NCBI GenBank assembly: GCA_013397075.1
Contig: VWZS01010871.1
Coordinates: 339,363 to 403,362, forward strand
DNA from: Rhabdornis inornatus
Taxonomy: Eukaryota; Chordata; Aves; Passeriformes; Rhabdornithidae
Direction of reading: 5' to 3'
Length of the DNA: 64,000 nucleotides
The notes under the pieces are model-generated. The model did not search any database, had not been told where the DNA came from, and was given only the letters and a program-made list of their open reading frames with translations. The position numbers were made by a program, and so were the translations under genes. Shown piece after piece: positions 48,606 to 60,337 of the stretch; position 1 is the first letter of the stretch, and each line of letters starts with the position of its first letter.

Positions 48606-51073
48606 ACTCTGCCCATCCATAATTCACTCTGTAATTGCTTATGTACTCAAAGGGAGCCTTGCTTTTCTGGACCAGATTCGGTGGTTTGCAGTTTTGAGTG
48701 GCAACCAGTCCCCTGTAGAAACAGCCGTTCTGGACAATTGTTCTGTGGTAAAATTTCTCTTTTGATGGGCCAAACCTATTCTTTGGTCAGATCTGCTCTG
48801 TCTTTGGTTCATTCTGTAACACACAGTCATCTGAAATGAAAGAGGTATCACACTGAAATGCTCAACTGAAATCCTTGGACAAGCTTAGCCATATATCATA
48901 TTACAATTATTACATTTTCTACTTCAATAAATATTTGTTTACGATGTAGTGCTTCACAAATCTTATTCAAAGAGCAAGTGTAGAATACATTATACACTAG
49001 TGTGTTAATGCTCCGGAAGTGCTCTGCATCTACACAGAAAGTTGAATCAAATAGGCCTGTACTCACTCATGCCTACAGAGATGGTGAAATACCATGAGGG
49101 AAGATTAAATAGTATTCTCAGTCTCACAGAAACATTTTCTGCAGGAAACTGAGTTGGTGCTGTCCTCATGCTCAGTAAACCAGGAATTATGAAAGTGTAG
49201 CATCAAGGCAGCGCCTTCAGCCTGTTTCAAACACCTTCCTGCTGCTGGGTTGTGGCTGGCTCTGAGCACAGAGTATGCCTGTGTCTGCAGAAGGCTGTTC
49301 AGATGTCTCACACAGCACCTCTAGGACAAGGAGAACCAGATGTCCACCATTCCATTAAAGGCTAAGCTGCAGTGCTATCCTTCCTCTTTCTACCTTCTCA
49401 CTCGGCCTGATGTCTTGACCCGAGTCCTCAGCTGCCCAGCTGGGTTGCTGCCAACAGTTTGCCAAGCTCAGAGGCCTGCAGCTCATCTTGGTGTTAGCAA
49501 GCTGTGCTGTGTGGCATCGCCTCGACCCTTGGCTTTGCTCTCCATGGTGCTCCTACTGTCAGAACAAACAGAAACTGAGAAAGAACTTGCAACTCTGTCC
49601 CAGTTCTTCCTTATTAGAAAAACTGTGCTGGAATTTGCAGAACAAGTCTGCACTAATGTGAAACACTGAGTTAAATTACAAAACCAGCCCATATTCCAGA
49701 AATCTTGCTGCCCAAATTTATGACTAAGAAAACATTTTAGGTGGTATTTTAGGGACATTCATATGTTCCTTTCTTGACAGAATATCAGGGAAATAAGGAA
49801 CCTATTGCAAAGCTGCCTAACTCTCTGACCAGCGGTACAGCCAGAAGACCATAGTTTTTTCCCCTTACTAGTAATTTTGCGCAACTTTCCCTAGAGATCA
49901 TTATGGTTACTGGTAGGAAGTTGAAATGAAATAGTCTTGGAGCTAACCCAAGCGGTGTTTTTTGTTTTCTTTTTTTAATTTTCCTTCCTTTCAAACCACA
50001 CTAAAAATCATGAGGCAAATAAGCTTCCAGCTGACTGCACAGGAAGGAAGTCTAGATGTCAAAGTACTATAGAGTAAATGATGCAATTAGGATATTTGTA
50101 TTAGGACATTTAAACTCTTCAATCCAATCAGAATGTGGCACTCCTGTTTCCCTTGGGAAGTAGGAGAGGCCCGGGCACCACCACACTGGTGAGATGCTGA
50201 CCTTGTGCCCATGCCTAGGGTACATCATTGTCCTGGAGAACAGTCCAACAGAGTGAACCAGGAACATATACCAATGTGTTTTTACAGGAAATGCACTAAT
50301 AAAGTATTTAAAAGTGAGAAGCTAATGAGATTCAGACCACCTCCAAGAAGAGGTTTGTTCAGAGATCTAGCATTTCAGCCACCAGCCAAGAGTTATTAAA
50401 AAACTTCTCAGGTTCTCCCATCATCTTTGTTGGAGAACACTCTGTGCATTTTGGATGTAACCACTGCTCTTGCAAAATATTCAAAATATGATAAGCAAGT
50501 CCATCTGTCTTCAATCGTTAAAATTTATAAGCTCTACATGTTTGGAGACCTCATAGGCATTATGAATTTATTTTACTTAGTGTAAGCCAGCAGTGCTACT
50601 ATTCCTTCAAAATATGTTACAGTTTTATTGTAACTTTAATTCTTAACCATAGATATTAATAGCTTCCCATGTACCACAATCTTGAAAACATTAGGGGATA
50701 CAGGAGGGAATGCAGGATATGAACCATATGTTATTGGGGGCTTAGGCACATCTCCCTACAACCAAGCAAGACTAAATTTAAATTAGATTACATATCTGGA
50801 GATAGGTAGAAACAGTTATGCATGTAGCCTAGGTAGGAGGAGATGAGAATTTTTAAACTTTAAGCTGGAAAGTCATCTGACATGAACTGTGATAAGCAAT
50901 AGCATCAACTTAACCCTACAGTGTAATTTGGTATATGATGTGTTCAGTGGGAAAGAATATGACAATACAGTATGAAAGGTGATTAATACCAAAGCAGCAC
51001 TATTTTAGATGCTGTTCCAATATTTCAGTTATGATAATTAATTGAATACAATGTTCCAAAATTTCACACTTGG
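48606..51073. other. Intergenic DNA, no gene seen
   Basis: 2.5 kb unique sequence with no supported feature. Confidence 0.6.
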
Positions 51074-51078
51074 GTAGG

Positions 51079-51673
51079 TGTGCTGGTTTTGGCTGAGGTG
51101 GAGTTAACTTTCTCCACAGTGGCTGGTGTGCGGCTGTGTTTTGGATTTCTGCTGAATACAAGAGTTGATAATACAGAGATGGTTTTGTTATTGCTGGTCA
51201 GGGCTTACACACAGCCAAGGTTTTTTGTGCTTTTTGTACTCCATGCTGGTGAGGAAGCTGGGGGTGCTTGGGATGCTGGGAGGAGACACGGCCAGGAGAG
51301 GTGACCCAAACTGACCATAGTGACATTCCAGATGATATGGCATCATGGTCAGTACATAAAGTGGGAGGTAAGGAGATTGTGAACAGGCATTTGGAGTGAC
51401 AGTGTTTGCCTTCCCAAGTCACTGTCACCTGTGATGGAACTCTGCTCTCCTGGAGATGGCTGAACACCTGCCTGCCCATGGGAAGCAGTGAATTAATTCC
51501 TTGTTTTGCTTGGCTTGTGTGTGCAGCTTTTGCTTTCCCTATTAAACTGTCTTTATCTCAATCCATGATTTTTCTACCTTCTACCCTTCTGATTCTCTCC
51601 CTGATCCTGCTGGTAGGGGAGTGAGTGAGCAGTTGCATGGGGCTTGGCTGTCAGCTGGGGTTATACTACAACA
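51079..51673 (+). mobile_element. Solo LTR (avian endogenous retrovirus) with 5-bp TSD
   Basis: 595 bp from TGTGCTGGTTTTGGC to CTACAACA, flanked by GTAGG at 51074-51078 and 51674-51678. It resembles a widespread bird LTR I recognise: U3 with GAGTTAACTTTCTCCA, a TATA-like ACATAAAG near 51355, CTGGAGATGGCTGAACACC in R/U5, and ATTAAA at 51541-51546 as poly(A) signal. No internal region remains, so it is a solo LTR. Confidence 0.88.
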
Positions 51674-51678
51674 GTAGG

Positions 51679-54600
51679 GATCACTAAAAACCTAGCAGTG
51701 CTTAGAGAACAGCACAATGAAAACTCACATTTCTTGTTGAACCTGGGCCTTTAAGAGAATTCATTCAGTATGCAACTTGATCTTTGAGGGGACTTGGACA
51801 AAGATTTCCATTTGCAGTGCTTGGAAAAATACTGTAAATTATAACCAAATGTGGCTGTGATACCTTTTATTAGAGCTCTGGAGTTACACTTCAGGTGCCG
51901 ACCTAAACACTGAAAAAAACCAAAAATATACATATGTTTCAGATATAGAGAAGTTAAGGATATCTAAACAGAGACAAACAAATCCTCCACTTGCACACAG
52001 CAGCCCTTTTTATTGGTTTCACTGAAGCTATTCCAATGAATACCATCTGGTGACATTACCTACGCAAAATAATGTATTTGAAAGTGTGTAGATATGGATA
52101 TTTTGCACCTGTGAGTAATAATCTTCACAACTCAAGTCATTCTAAATGGACATTTCCTGTGCATTGACGTACAAACTGCAGTTTCTGCTGTTGCAAACAT
52201 GCAGTTGCAAACATGCAGCTGCAAACAAGCAGCAGCTGGAATAAAGTTTAACTCTCAATCATTTCAGCCAGGTAATTTGAACAATGCATTCACATGCCTT
52301 TTATCCTCCAACTTCTTTTATAATTTTGACTTCCAAGAAAAATATTGTCTGTGTTAATTGAGACAAATCTGCAATAAAAAGCACCAGTCATAAGCTATTT
52401 TATTTCCACAGCATAATAAAATAACATACAGAAGCACAAAAAATACCTGTCTGCCTACCCATGTTAGTTAGCTGAAAGGTGAGCATAGAGGAGGTAAAAT
52501 CCTCTGACTTTCTACTTATGACTTACTACCAAAACTAGTAGGGTTGTTGTAGCTGTATAACTGGAAGTTTTCTTCCAGTGCACAGGGAAGAGAATTTGTG
52601 CTGCTGAAGAGGAGGAAAAAAAGCTCCCACAAAGACAAGCCACGAAGTTGATGCAACTGAGAAACAAGGGCATAGTTAGATGCACACCTCGCCGGTTTTA
52701 CCAGCAGTAGAGCTGGAGTGTGTTGTGTGTCTATATTTCCTGCATGCATCTCTTGTACATTCTCTGCAGCAAACATAGAAAGGGTCTCATGCTTCGTGAA
52801 CTGGTCAGACCTAGGAAATTCTGTGTATTTTAGATGGGTATCATCCACTGAATGTGTGGATCAGCTATGCAATACACCAGGAATATGTTCCGTACATCCT
52901 AAATGCTGTTTTTGGATCAACATACAGGAATTCCCATGGCCCTGCTTCTACCTAGGATTCCTGTAGGCCTGTTAGATATGGAAAGGAGGTGAATTCAGAG
53001 AGATCTCAATGCTACCATTAATGCAGGGCTGTATTACCAACTACCTATTTCTGTCTGCAAGGTTCCTGAACAGCTTGTTAGCATACATATACAGAAGGAA
53101 TAAAAGCTGCACTGTTTTGATCTGTCTTCTTAAAAAATGAAGTTACCTGTGAAGTCCCGAACAAAGTTGCAAAGGCAGCTTTGTAAGTGGTTCTTATATC
53201 CAGCTTGGTTCTGGGGATATGTCTCCAGGAGACGCATGGAGATACTTGAGACACAGTGTAGGAGTTATAATCATGTCTGTAAGTGCAGGTCAATCCATAT
53301 TCTCATGTCTCTTGACATGCTTTTCAGATGGTTTAGGTATCTGTGGCAACACTTCATGAGCTACGTTATCTCTCCTGTGAAGAATAATTTCATTATTTCT
53401 TTATTGCTCCAGAAAAAACACATGCTTCTTTTTCTGGACACACAAAGAAATTAATACTTCCCCTTATCTCCACCAGCTAAGAAAGTCTGGACATGATACA
53501 AGCAGTTAGTGAAACACACAAGCCTTTTGTATTTGAAAACACGGACACTGCAAAAGGAACAGAGGCAGCTCTTGATAACCCCAACCAGGCCAAGTTTCCC
53601 CTTCTTTCCACCCAGCAAGGGTAATGGCTTTACATAGAGATATCTCTGTTCTACAGTGCAACTACACCAGAAGACATAACTCATTTTAAAGGGCAATAAT
53701 TATAGCAACCTATCTGGTGTGTACATGAAACACAGGAGAGAGACAACAACAGCCTTCCCAGACAACATGCTGGACACCAGTTCAGCCAGGTTGGGGAGGT
53801 AACATCAGAACAGTTTTACAGCAAAACACCAGTTGGGCAAAGAAACACCAGCATGGCCAGATAGTCAGTTTTTCTCAGCTATTGCTTTAAAAGAGCTACT
53901 TAAGATACTGGGGTAGTGTTACTTAACTCTAGGACAACCTTGCAGAACCACAACTTTACCAACATTCAGCATCCTGAACCTATTTCACTGCCCAAATCCT
54001 TTGGTACAGAGCAGAGTCTGCTGCCTGGCACAAGCAAATTCACTTTCTTACATCAGAAGTATTTCTCCACTGGTGTATAGATCTGTTTAGACCATTGGCA
54101 GCCAGCCAGGAGAAACAGTCAGTATAGCAGCTCTACTAGTATTAATACTGCACTTTGCTTCTGCAGTGATTTGAGTGGGTAAGAGCCTGAACCTCTGAAT
54201 ACACTGTATTAGTGATGCATTTTAGCTCTCAAAAGTCTGTGTAAAGCAGAAGAAAAGAGGAATCACATTACAAAGTATTAGGTAGAGTGATGAAAATGGA
54301 AATGCAGAAGTAAAAAATAACCAAGAACATCAATGGATGCTTATGTAGATATCACACATGTTCCAGCCCCTTGGCATACTGCTTTCAGTAATCTAAAGCC
54401 AATGTATTTTTTAAGAAAAGACAAGCTGAACACAACAGACATTCAGCATCCTCAGCAGCAGGGAGAACCCTGTAATGGAAAGGGTCTTTTCCAAGCCAGT
54501 CACTGCACAGTTCTATGTTTGAAACATTCAATATGTACCTCAACCAAGTAACATATCACAGGCAATACTTTGCCAGAGTGATGAAGTATTTTCTAGCAGT

Positions 54601-54749
54601 AGGTATAAGAAGGGGAAGGAGTCAGTAGAGTTTTGCATCAGGATGGGTTCTGTGAGAGTTGGAGGAAGTCACTGAGCCACTCTCCATCATTTACCAGTTG
54701 CCCTGGCTAACCAAGGAGGTCACAAAAGACTCGAGGTAAGCAAATTTTA
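51679..54749. other. Intergenic DNA, no gene seen
   Basis: 3.1 kb. A short GCAGTTGCAAACAT unit is repeated two to three times near 52190-52235. Otherwise unique sequence with no supported gene. Confidence 0.6.
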
Positions 54750-55385
54750 CCCGCATCTATAGGGAAGACTGGAAGGAGGCTACAGGGAACTACAGGCCTG
54801 TTAGCCTGACCTCGGTGTCAGGGGAGGTCACAAAGCAGATCATCTGGACTGTCAATATAAGGCAAGTGCAAGGCAACCAGAGGATAAAGCCCAGTCAGTG
54901 TGGGTTTGTGAAACACAGGTCCCAGGTTCTGCTTAACCAACCTGATTGTTTTTCTATGACAAGGTGACCTGGTTAGCTAATGAAGGAAAGGCTGTGGATG
55001 TGTCCACCTGTACTTTTGTAAAGCCTTTGACACCATCTCCCAAAGCCTTCTCCTGAGAAACCAGATGCTCCTGGCTTGAACAGGTGCTAAGGTGGCTGGG
55101 TCCTGAGAGCACTGGTGAATGAAGTTAGAGCCAGCTGGGGCCCAGTGACCAGTGGTGTTCCCCAGTATTGGGGTCAGCCCTGTTTAGTATCTTTATCAAT
55201 GATGTGAACAAGGGAATTGAATGCACCCTTACTCAGTTTACAGATGACACCAAGCTGGGCAGGAGTATTAATCTGCCAGAGGGTGAGAAGGCTCTGCAGA
55301 GGGATCTGGACTAGCTGGCTCTACGGACTGAGGCCAGTGACATGAGGTTCAACAAGGCCAAGTGCCATGTCCTGCCCTTCAATCG
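54750..55385 (+). mobile_element. CR1 LINE, sense, left part (reverse-transcriptase region)
   Basis: Degraded coding sequence of CR1 reverse transcriptase. It reads GGAACTACAGGCCTGTTAGC (N-Y-R-P-V-S), CAGTGTGGGTTTGTGAA, AGCCTTTGACACC, and ATCAATGATGTGAACAAGG with GATGACACCAAGCTGGG. Many stops and frameshifts. It is interrupted at about 55386 by an LTR; matching CR1 text resumes near 56425. Confidence 0.85.
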
Positions 55386-55972
55386 TGTGAGAGACTGAAA
55401 ACCTGAAAGGCTTCATGTAAACCTGAAGGATCTAATGTCTCAAACACTTGACAGAAGAGAAAAGGAATGTTACCATGCCAACTAGGTAAGATATGGTTAG
55501 AAAAGAGGGTCATGCAGAGGCAGCATAGTGCTTCTCTGGGACCAGCTTCCTTATATTGGGTAACTATTTTAANTCAGCCCTGTTTAGTATCTTTATCAAT
55601 GATGTGAACAAGGGAATTGAATGCACCCTTACTCAGTTTACAGATGACACCAAGCTGGGCAGGAGTATTAATCTGCCAGAGGGTGAGAAGGCTCTGCAGA
55701 GGGATCTGGACTAGCTGGCTCTACGGACTGAGGCCAGTGACATGAGGTTCAACAAGGCCAAGTGCCATGTCCTGCCCTTCAATCGTGTGAGAGACTGAAA
55801 ACCTGAAAGGCTTCATGTAAACCTGAAGGATCTAATGTCTCAAACACTTGACAGAAGAGAAAAGGAATGTTACCATGCCAACTAGGTAAGATATGGTTAG
55901 AAAAGAGGGTCATGCAGAGGCAGCATAGTGCTTCTCTGGGACCAGCTTCCTTATATTGGGTAACTATTTTAA
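55174..55972. repeat. 399-bp tandem duplication joined by a single N (55573)
   Basis: 55174-55572 is repeated at 55574-55972 (offset 400), with no difference seen. The unit spans the CR1 end and the start of the following LTR. The exact join at an N points to two overlapping contig ends that were not merged. Confidence 0.95.
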
Positions 55973-56400
55973 AAAACAAATCTGAAACCATGAGACTGTC
56001 CAACATCCTTCTGAAAAGTTCTAGAATAACAAAATGTACGTGCAAGGACTAGTCTATAAATAGCGCAACAGAGGGAGGTGAGGGTATGCACCCATCATCC
56101 GTGCACCTGCCATCCAGAGGAACAAGACCAGAGGCAGTACTGGAGCCCCGGGTGGTGACACAAATCTGTTTTCTCTACCTCTATTTTCCTATCTCTCCTT
56201 CTTCCTTTCTTCCTCTGCTTTAAAGTTTGAATCACTGCTGCTGCAGGATGTTCAAAGATCACTATTGTCACGTGCTGTTCAGAAAAGTTTAATCTATGGC
56301 TGTCTAGAAAAGTTTAAATCATTGCTGCCGCAGATCTTTCAACCTACCATAAGATTTAAATCATTCCTACCATAAGTAAAACTTTTAAACTAATCTCATG
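55386..56400 (+). mobile_element. LTR inserted in CR1, sense orientation
   Basis: Begins TGTGAGAGACTGAAAACC right after CR1 sequence. It contains CTATAAATAG (TATA box, near 56054), GAGCCCCGGGTGGTGACA, a long pyrimidine tract, and AGTTTAATC/AAATCATTGCTGCCGC repeats. I recognise this U5 pattern from passerine LTRs. CR1-like sequence resumes after about 56425. The right end and any target duplication could not be fixed. The apparent length includes the duplicated segment; the real length is probably about 0.6 kb. Confidence 0.6.
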
Positions 56401-56424
56401 GCGTTGTTTTGCCGTAATTCAGCC

Positions 56425-57191
56425 CCTAGGCACCCCAAACCTGGGCTTCCTCAGAGCAGGCAGTGCAGGACTGCCCTCTGGGGACCCAACATGTTGCAAC
56501 AGCCTCAGGCAGTGCTGCAGGCTGAGAGCCGAGTGTCTGTAAAGGTGCCCGAGGCAAAAACTCCAAGGATGCCGGTCAACAATGGCTGAGCATGAGCCAG
56601 CATGTGCCCAGGTGGCCAAGAAGGCCAATGGCATCCTGGCTTGTACCAGAAATAGTGTGGCCAGCAGGATCAGTGAAGGGATCATCTCCCTGCTCTCATC
56701 ACTGGTGAGGCCACACTGTATTCACTTTTGGGCCTCTCACTCACTACAGGAAAGACACTGAATTGCTGGAGTGTGTCCAGAGAAGGACAGTGGAGCTGGT
56801 GAAAAGTCTGAAGCGTGAGTCCTGTGAGGAGTGGCTCAGGGAGGTGTTTAGACTGGAGAGGAGGACGCTCAGGAATTACCCTATTGCTCTCTACAACTAC
56901 CTGAAAGAAGGGTGCAGTCAGATGAGGGTCAGTCTTTTGTCCTTGATAGGACGACAAGAAATGGCCTCAAGTGGCACCAGTGGAGGTTTAGAATGGATAT
57001 TAAGAAGGATCTCTTTATGGAAAGGGTTGTTGAAGACCAGAATATGCTGCCCAGGGTTGAATCCCCACTCCTGGAGGTATTTAAAAGCCATGTAGACGTG
57101 GCACTTAGGAATATGGTTTACTGGAAGACTTGCTAAGTTAATGGCTGGACTTGATGTTCCTAGGGTTTTTCCAGCCTAAAGGATTCTCTGA
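56425..57191 (+). mobile_element. CR1 LINE, sense, right part (3' end)
   Basis: From CAACAATGGCTGAGCATG and GGCCAAGAAGGCCAATGGC through CTGGAGTGTGTCCAGAGAAG, ACTACCTGAAAG and GTTGAATCCCCACTCCTGG to the end TTCCAGCCTAAAGGATTCTC. Probably the continuation of the copy at 54750-55385. The frames carry several remnants but no intact protein. Confidence 0.85.
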
Positions 57192-58044
57192 GGACAAATG
57201 GGTGGTGTTAGCTGGTAAGACTTCGATAGCCATTGTCTTCTCTTTGGTCTCCAATTCAGCAAAGGCAAGAGTGATATTACTCAAGATTATGCCTCTGATG
57301 ACAAAGGAAGTAAACATCAAGATCAGGCAACAGCCACCATCTGAGGAAAGGGAAGCTCTCAGATCCCTTTTAAAGGATCAGATTCCTACTTTCCATTAGT
57401 TCCTTCTGTGGACAAGTACTTGGAACATCATTCTCCCAGGAGCAGAGAAAAGCTTCAGAAGTAAATTCCATCACGGAAATAGGGACTTCTTCTAAACATC
57501 AAGACTGAGGAATAACATAGCTGAGAAAAATAAACAGCCCAGCAATACATAGTGACTCCCTTGAAGAAAATATACACACCTTCTTTCCAACCATCAAGAT
57601 CTACCATACTCAGACCTTCCTGAAAATCAGGCACTAATGTTACAGTATACAAAGTACCATACAAAACTCAGGACAAAAGGAAAATACTCCTCCAATATCC
57701 TAAATACTTTCCCAGACAACATTCCTTCTGGTTTACCACAAACCTTCCCAAAAAAGCCAAGATCTTGGCTGTGCTTCTATAGCACCTGTATTCTCTGATT
57801 AGACGACATCTCAACCTCCACGAAGTGCCACACCCCATAAACAACTCTAATTAACTGTCAATAATTTTACATTTAAGGAAGAAGCTGAGATAGTCTATTT
57901 TGCCTCATTCTTCAATGGCAACCTCTTTCCCCACACCTCTCAAGTGGATGGGCAGCAGGATAGGGACTGCGGAAGCAAGGTGCTTCCCACTGTAAGCAAA
58001 GATCAGGTTTATGACCATCATGAACATACATAAGTAATTTATTG
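57192..58044. other. Spacer, no gene seen
   Basis: 0.85 kb of unique sequence between two CR1 copies; nothing supported. Confidence 0.6.
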
Positions 58045-58992
58045 GATGGTGACATCCAGAGGGTAGTGGTCAACAGTGACAAGCACTGTTCCTCAGAACT
58101 CTGTATTGGAAATGGTGTTATTTAATATCATCATTAATGCCATAGACAAAGGGATCAAGTGCAATCTCAGCAAATTTGCAAATGACACAAAGCTGAGTGA
58201 TGTGGCTGACGCATCTGAAGGACAAGAATGCCATTCAGAGGGACCTGGACAAGCTCAATAATTGGGCCAGTGGGAACCTCATGACACTTACCATGACCAA
58301 GTGCAAAGCACTGCACCTGTGTCAGGGCAATCCCCAGTACCAACACAGGTTATGAGATGAACAGATCAAAGCAGCCCAGCCCAGAAGGACTTAGGGATGC
58401 TGGTGGAGGAGAGGCTGGACATGACCCAGCCATGAGCACTCACAGACCAGAAAGCCAAACATGTCCTGAGCTGCATCCAAAGCAGTGTGGCCAGCAGGAG
58501 AGGATTCTGCCCCTCTGCTCTGCTCTGTGAGACCCCACCTGCAGTGCTGCATCCAACTCGGGAGTCCCCAGCACAGGAAGTATATGGATCTGTTGGAGAA
58601 AGTCCAGAGGAGAGTCAATAAGATGATCAGAGGGATGGAGCAGCTCTCTTGTGACTAAAGTCTGAGAGAAATGAGGTTGTTCAGCCTGGAGAAGAGAAGG
58701 TTTCAGGGTGACCTAATCACAGCTTTCCAGTACCTGAACTGAACCTAGAAGAAAAATGGAGAGAGACTTTTTACAAGAATATAGTGACAGGAGAAGGAGG
58801 AATGGCTTCAAACTGAAAGAGAGTACTTTTAGATTAGGTACTATGAAGAAATTCTTCACCGTGAAGGTGGTGAGGCATTGGCACAAGTTTTCCAAAGAAG
58901 CTGTTGATGCCCCAACCCTAGGAATGTTCAAGGTCAGGCTGGATGGAGCTCTGAGCAATTTGGTCTAGTGAAAGGCGGCCCTGCCCAGGCCA
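58045..58992 (+). mobile_element. CR1 LINE, sense, left part
   Basis: CR1 coding and 3' region: ATGCCATAGACAAAGGGATC, AATGACACAAAGCTGAG, GGGACCTGGACAAGCT, CTTAGGGATGCTGGTGGA, GTGTGGCCAGCAGGAG, TTCAGCCTGGAGAAGAG, AAATTCTTCACCGTGAAGGTG and GGTCTAGTGAAAGG. It is interrupted by the LTR at 58997. Confidence 0.88.
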
Positions 58993-58996
58993 CCAG

Positions 58997-59593
58997 TGTT
59001 AGCTGCTTGGGGGGGTCCATGGAGATCTGATGCTCCAGACCTGGGAAGCTGCCAATCTTCCCAGAAAGAGAATCTCACAAGGGACTGCCTTCTAAGGGGG
59101 TCTTCTGGCAGGTCTCCTAGCCACTAGATAAACCTCAGCAAGCACGGCCTGTGGCCAAAAGTTATGAGCTCTGATCAGTGATTTCAGCTTTGCTTGTGAG
59201 GCTATCCCAGGCCAACTCAGGGACAGAGAGAGGGGAAGCATCGTATGGCAAATTCCACAGAGATTCCTTTATTATCCAGCAGCTCTGTGAAGGGAGCCAG
59301 GATCAACAGCTCCCCTGAAGAACTGGGGAAAAATGGGGGTTTTTATGGGGGAAAGCAAGGGTGGTACCAATGTGGAAAGACCAATGGGTTACAAACGATT
59401 AACATGGGTACAAGGGCATGGTGGGATCACTGAATCCTTTGGGGGATAGCTCACCATGATAAGAAAAGATGTGCCACCCTAAGGAGCATCCTTTCAGGAG
59501 GGTTGAGATAAACTAATCACAGCCCATCCAAGGGACATCCCTCCAGGGCAAGGCTGCAGGCGGAGCTGTGGCAGGCCCATGGGCCTCCACACA
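58997..59593 (-). mobile_element. Solo LTR inserted in CR1, 4-bp TSD
   Basis: 597 bp, TGTTAG...CACACA on the plus strand, flanked by CCAG at 58993-58996 and 59594-59597. The CR1 text on both sides reads on from one to the other. On the minus strand it has a TATA-like CCATAAAAAC near 59340-59349 and AATAAA (59268-59273 complement), in the right order for U3-R-U5. A 4-bp duplication is typical of gammaretrovirus-like (ERV1) integrations. Confidence 0.85.
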
Positions 59594-59597
59594 CCAG

Positions 59598-59660
59598 AGT
59601 TGGAACTAACTGATCTTTAAGTTGCCTTCCAACACAAGCCATTTTAAATTCTAGGACATC
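59598..59660 (+). mobile_element. CR1 LINE, right part (3' terminus)
   Basis: AGTTGGAACTAACTGATCTT, then GCCTTCCAACACAAGCCATTTTAAATTCTAGG. This is the terminal CR1 sequence that follows directly on the part ending at 58992, now separated by the solo LTR. Confidence 0.88.
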
Positions 59661-60337
59661 TCTGAAAGCATCTCAGTCTGGGTCGTGCAAGACGTCTCCA
59701 TTATATCTCCAAAAATTAGGACAGTGGGAACAAACTGATTTTTTGAGTAATCTCCATACTAATGAAGTTAAAATGCCACCATGGACTGTCTATCATCGGT
59801 GACTTCCTTCTTTCCACACTGGAACCAAGCTAGAACAGGGTGGGCAATGTTCATCCTGTCTAAAAGAGGTTTGCAATCCCACCCTCAGGTTTCTTCCCAG
59901 AGCCATAGAACTTTTTGTCCCTTTCTGGTTTGAGTCCAATACTGTACAGTGAGTGTGATTTACTGATTAAGGACTTCAGGAACCAGCCCACAGGAATTAC
60001 CGTGAGAGGAGGAGACCTCTGGTTTTCTGTCTCATATATCATTCCTGCAAAATCAGTTTTCCCTCCTGAATATATGTTTTCCAGTGTGACATTTAGTTAA
60101 ATATTAATTAGTCATTTGAAAGGACTTCTATACTTAATACAATCCCTATTAAATTAAATATACAAACGTAGACAATTTAGGGTTAGCAGGTGACTGCATA
60201 TTTGTACAGATGATCTTTGGTCTACATTCAAGGGTACACCTCCATACATTGAATCTTTTTCCAAAGCAGCACAACAGGTGAAGAAGGGCCCAGAGGGCTT
60301 TGAAGCAACAGCCAATCTTAGTCTGGAGATTAGGATC
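59661..60337. other. Spacer, no gene seen
   Basis: 0.7 kb unique sequence between the CR1/LTR nest and the retroviral region. Confidence 0.55.
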
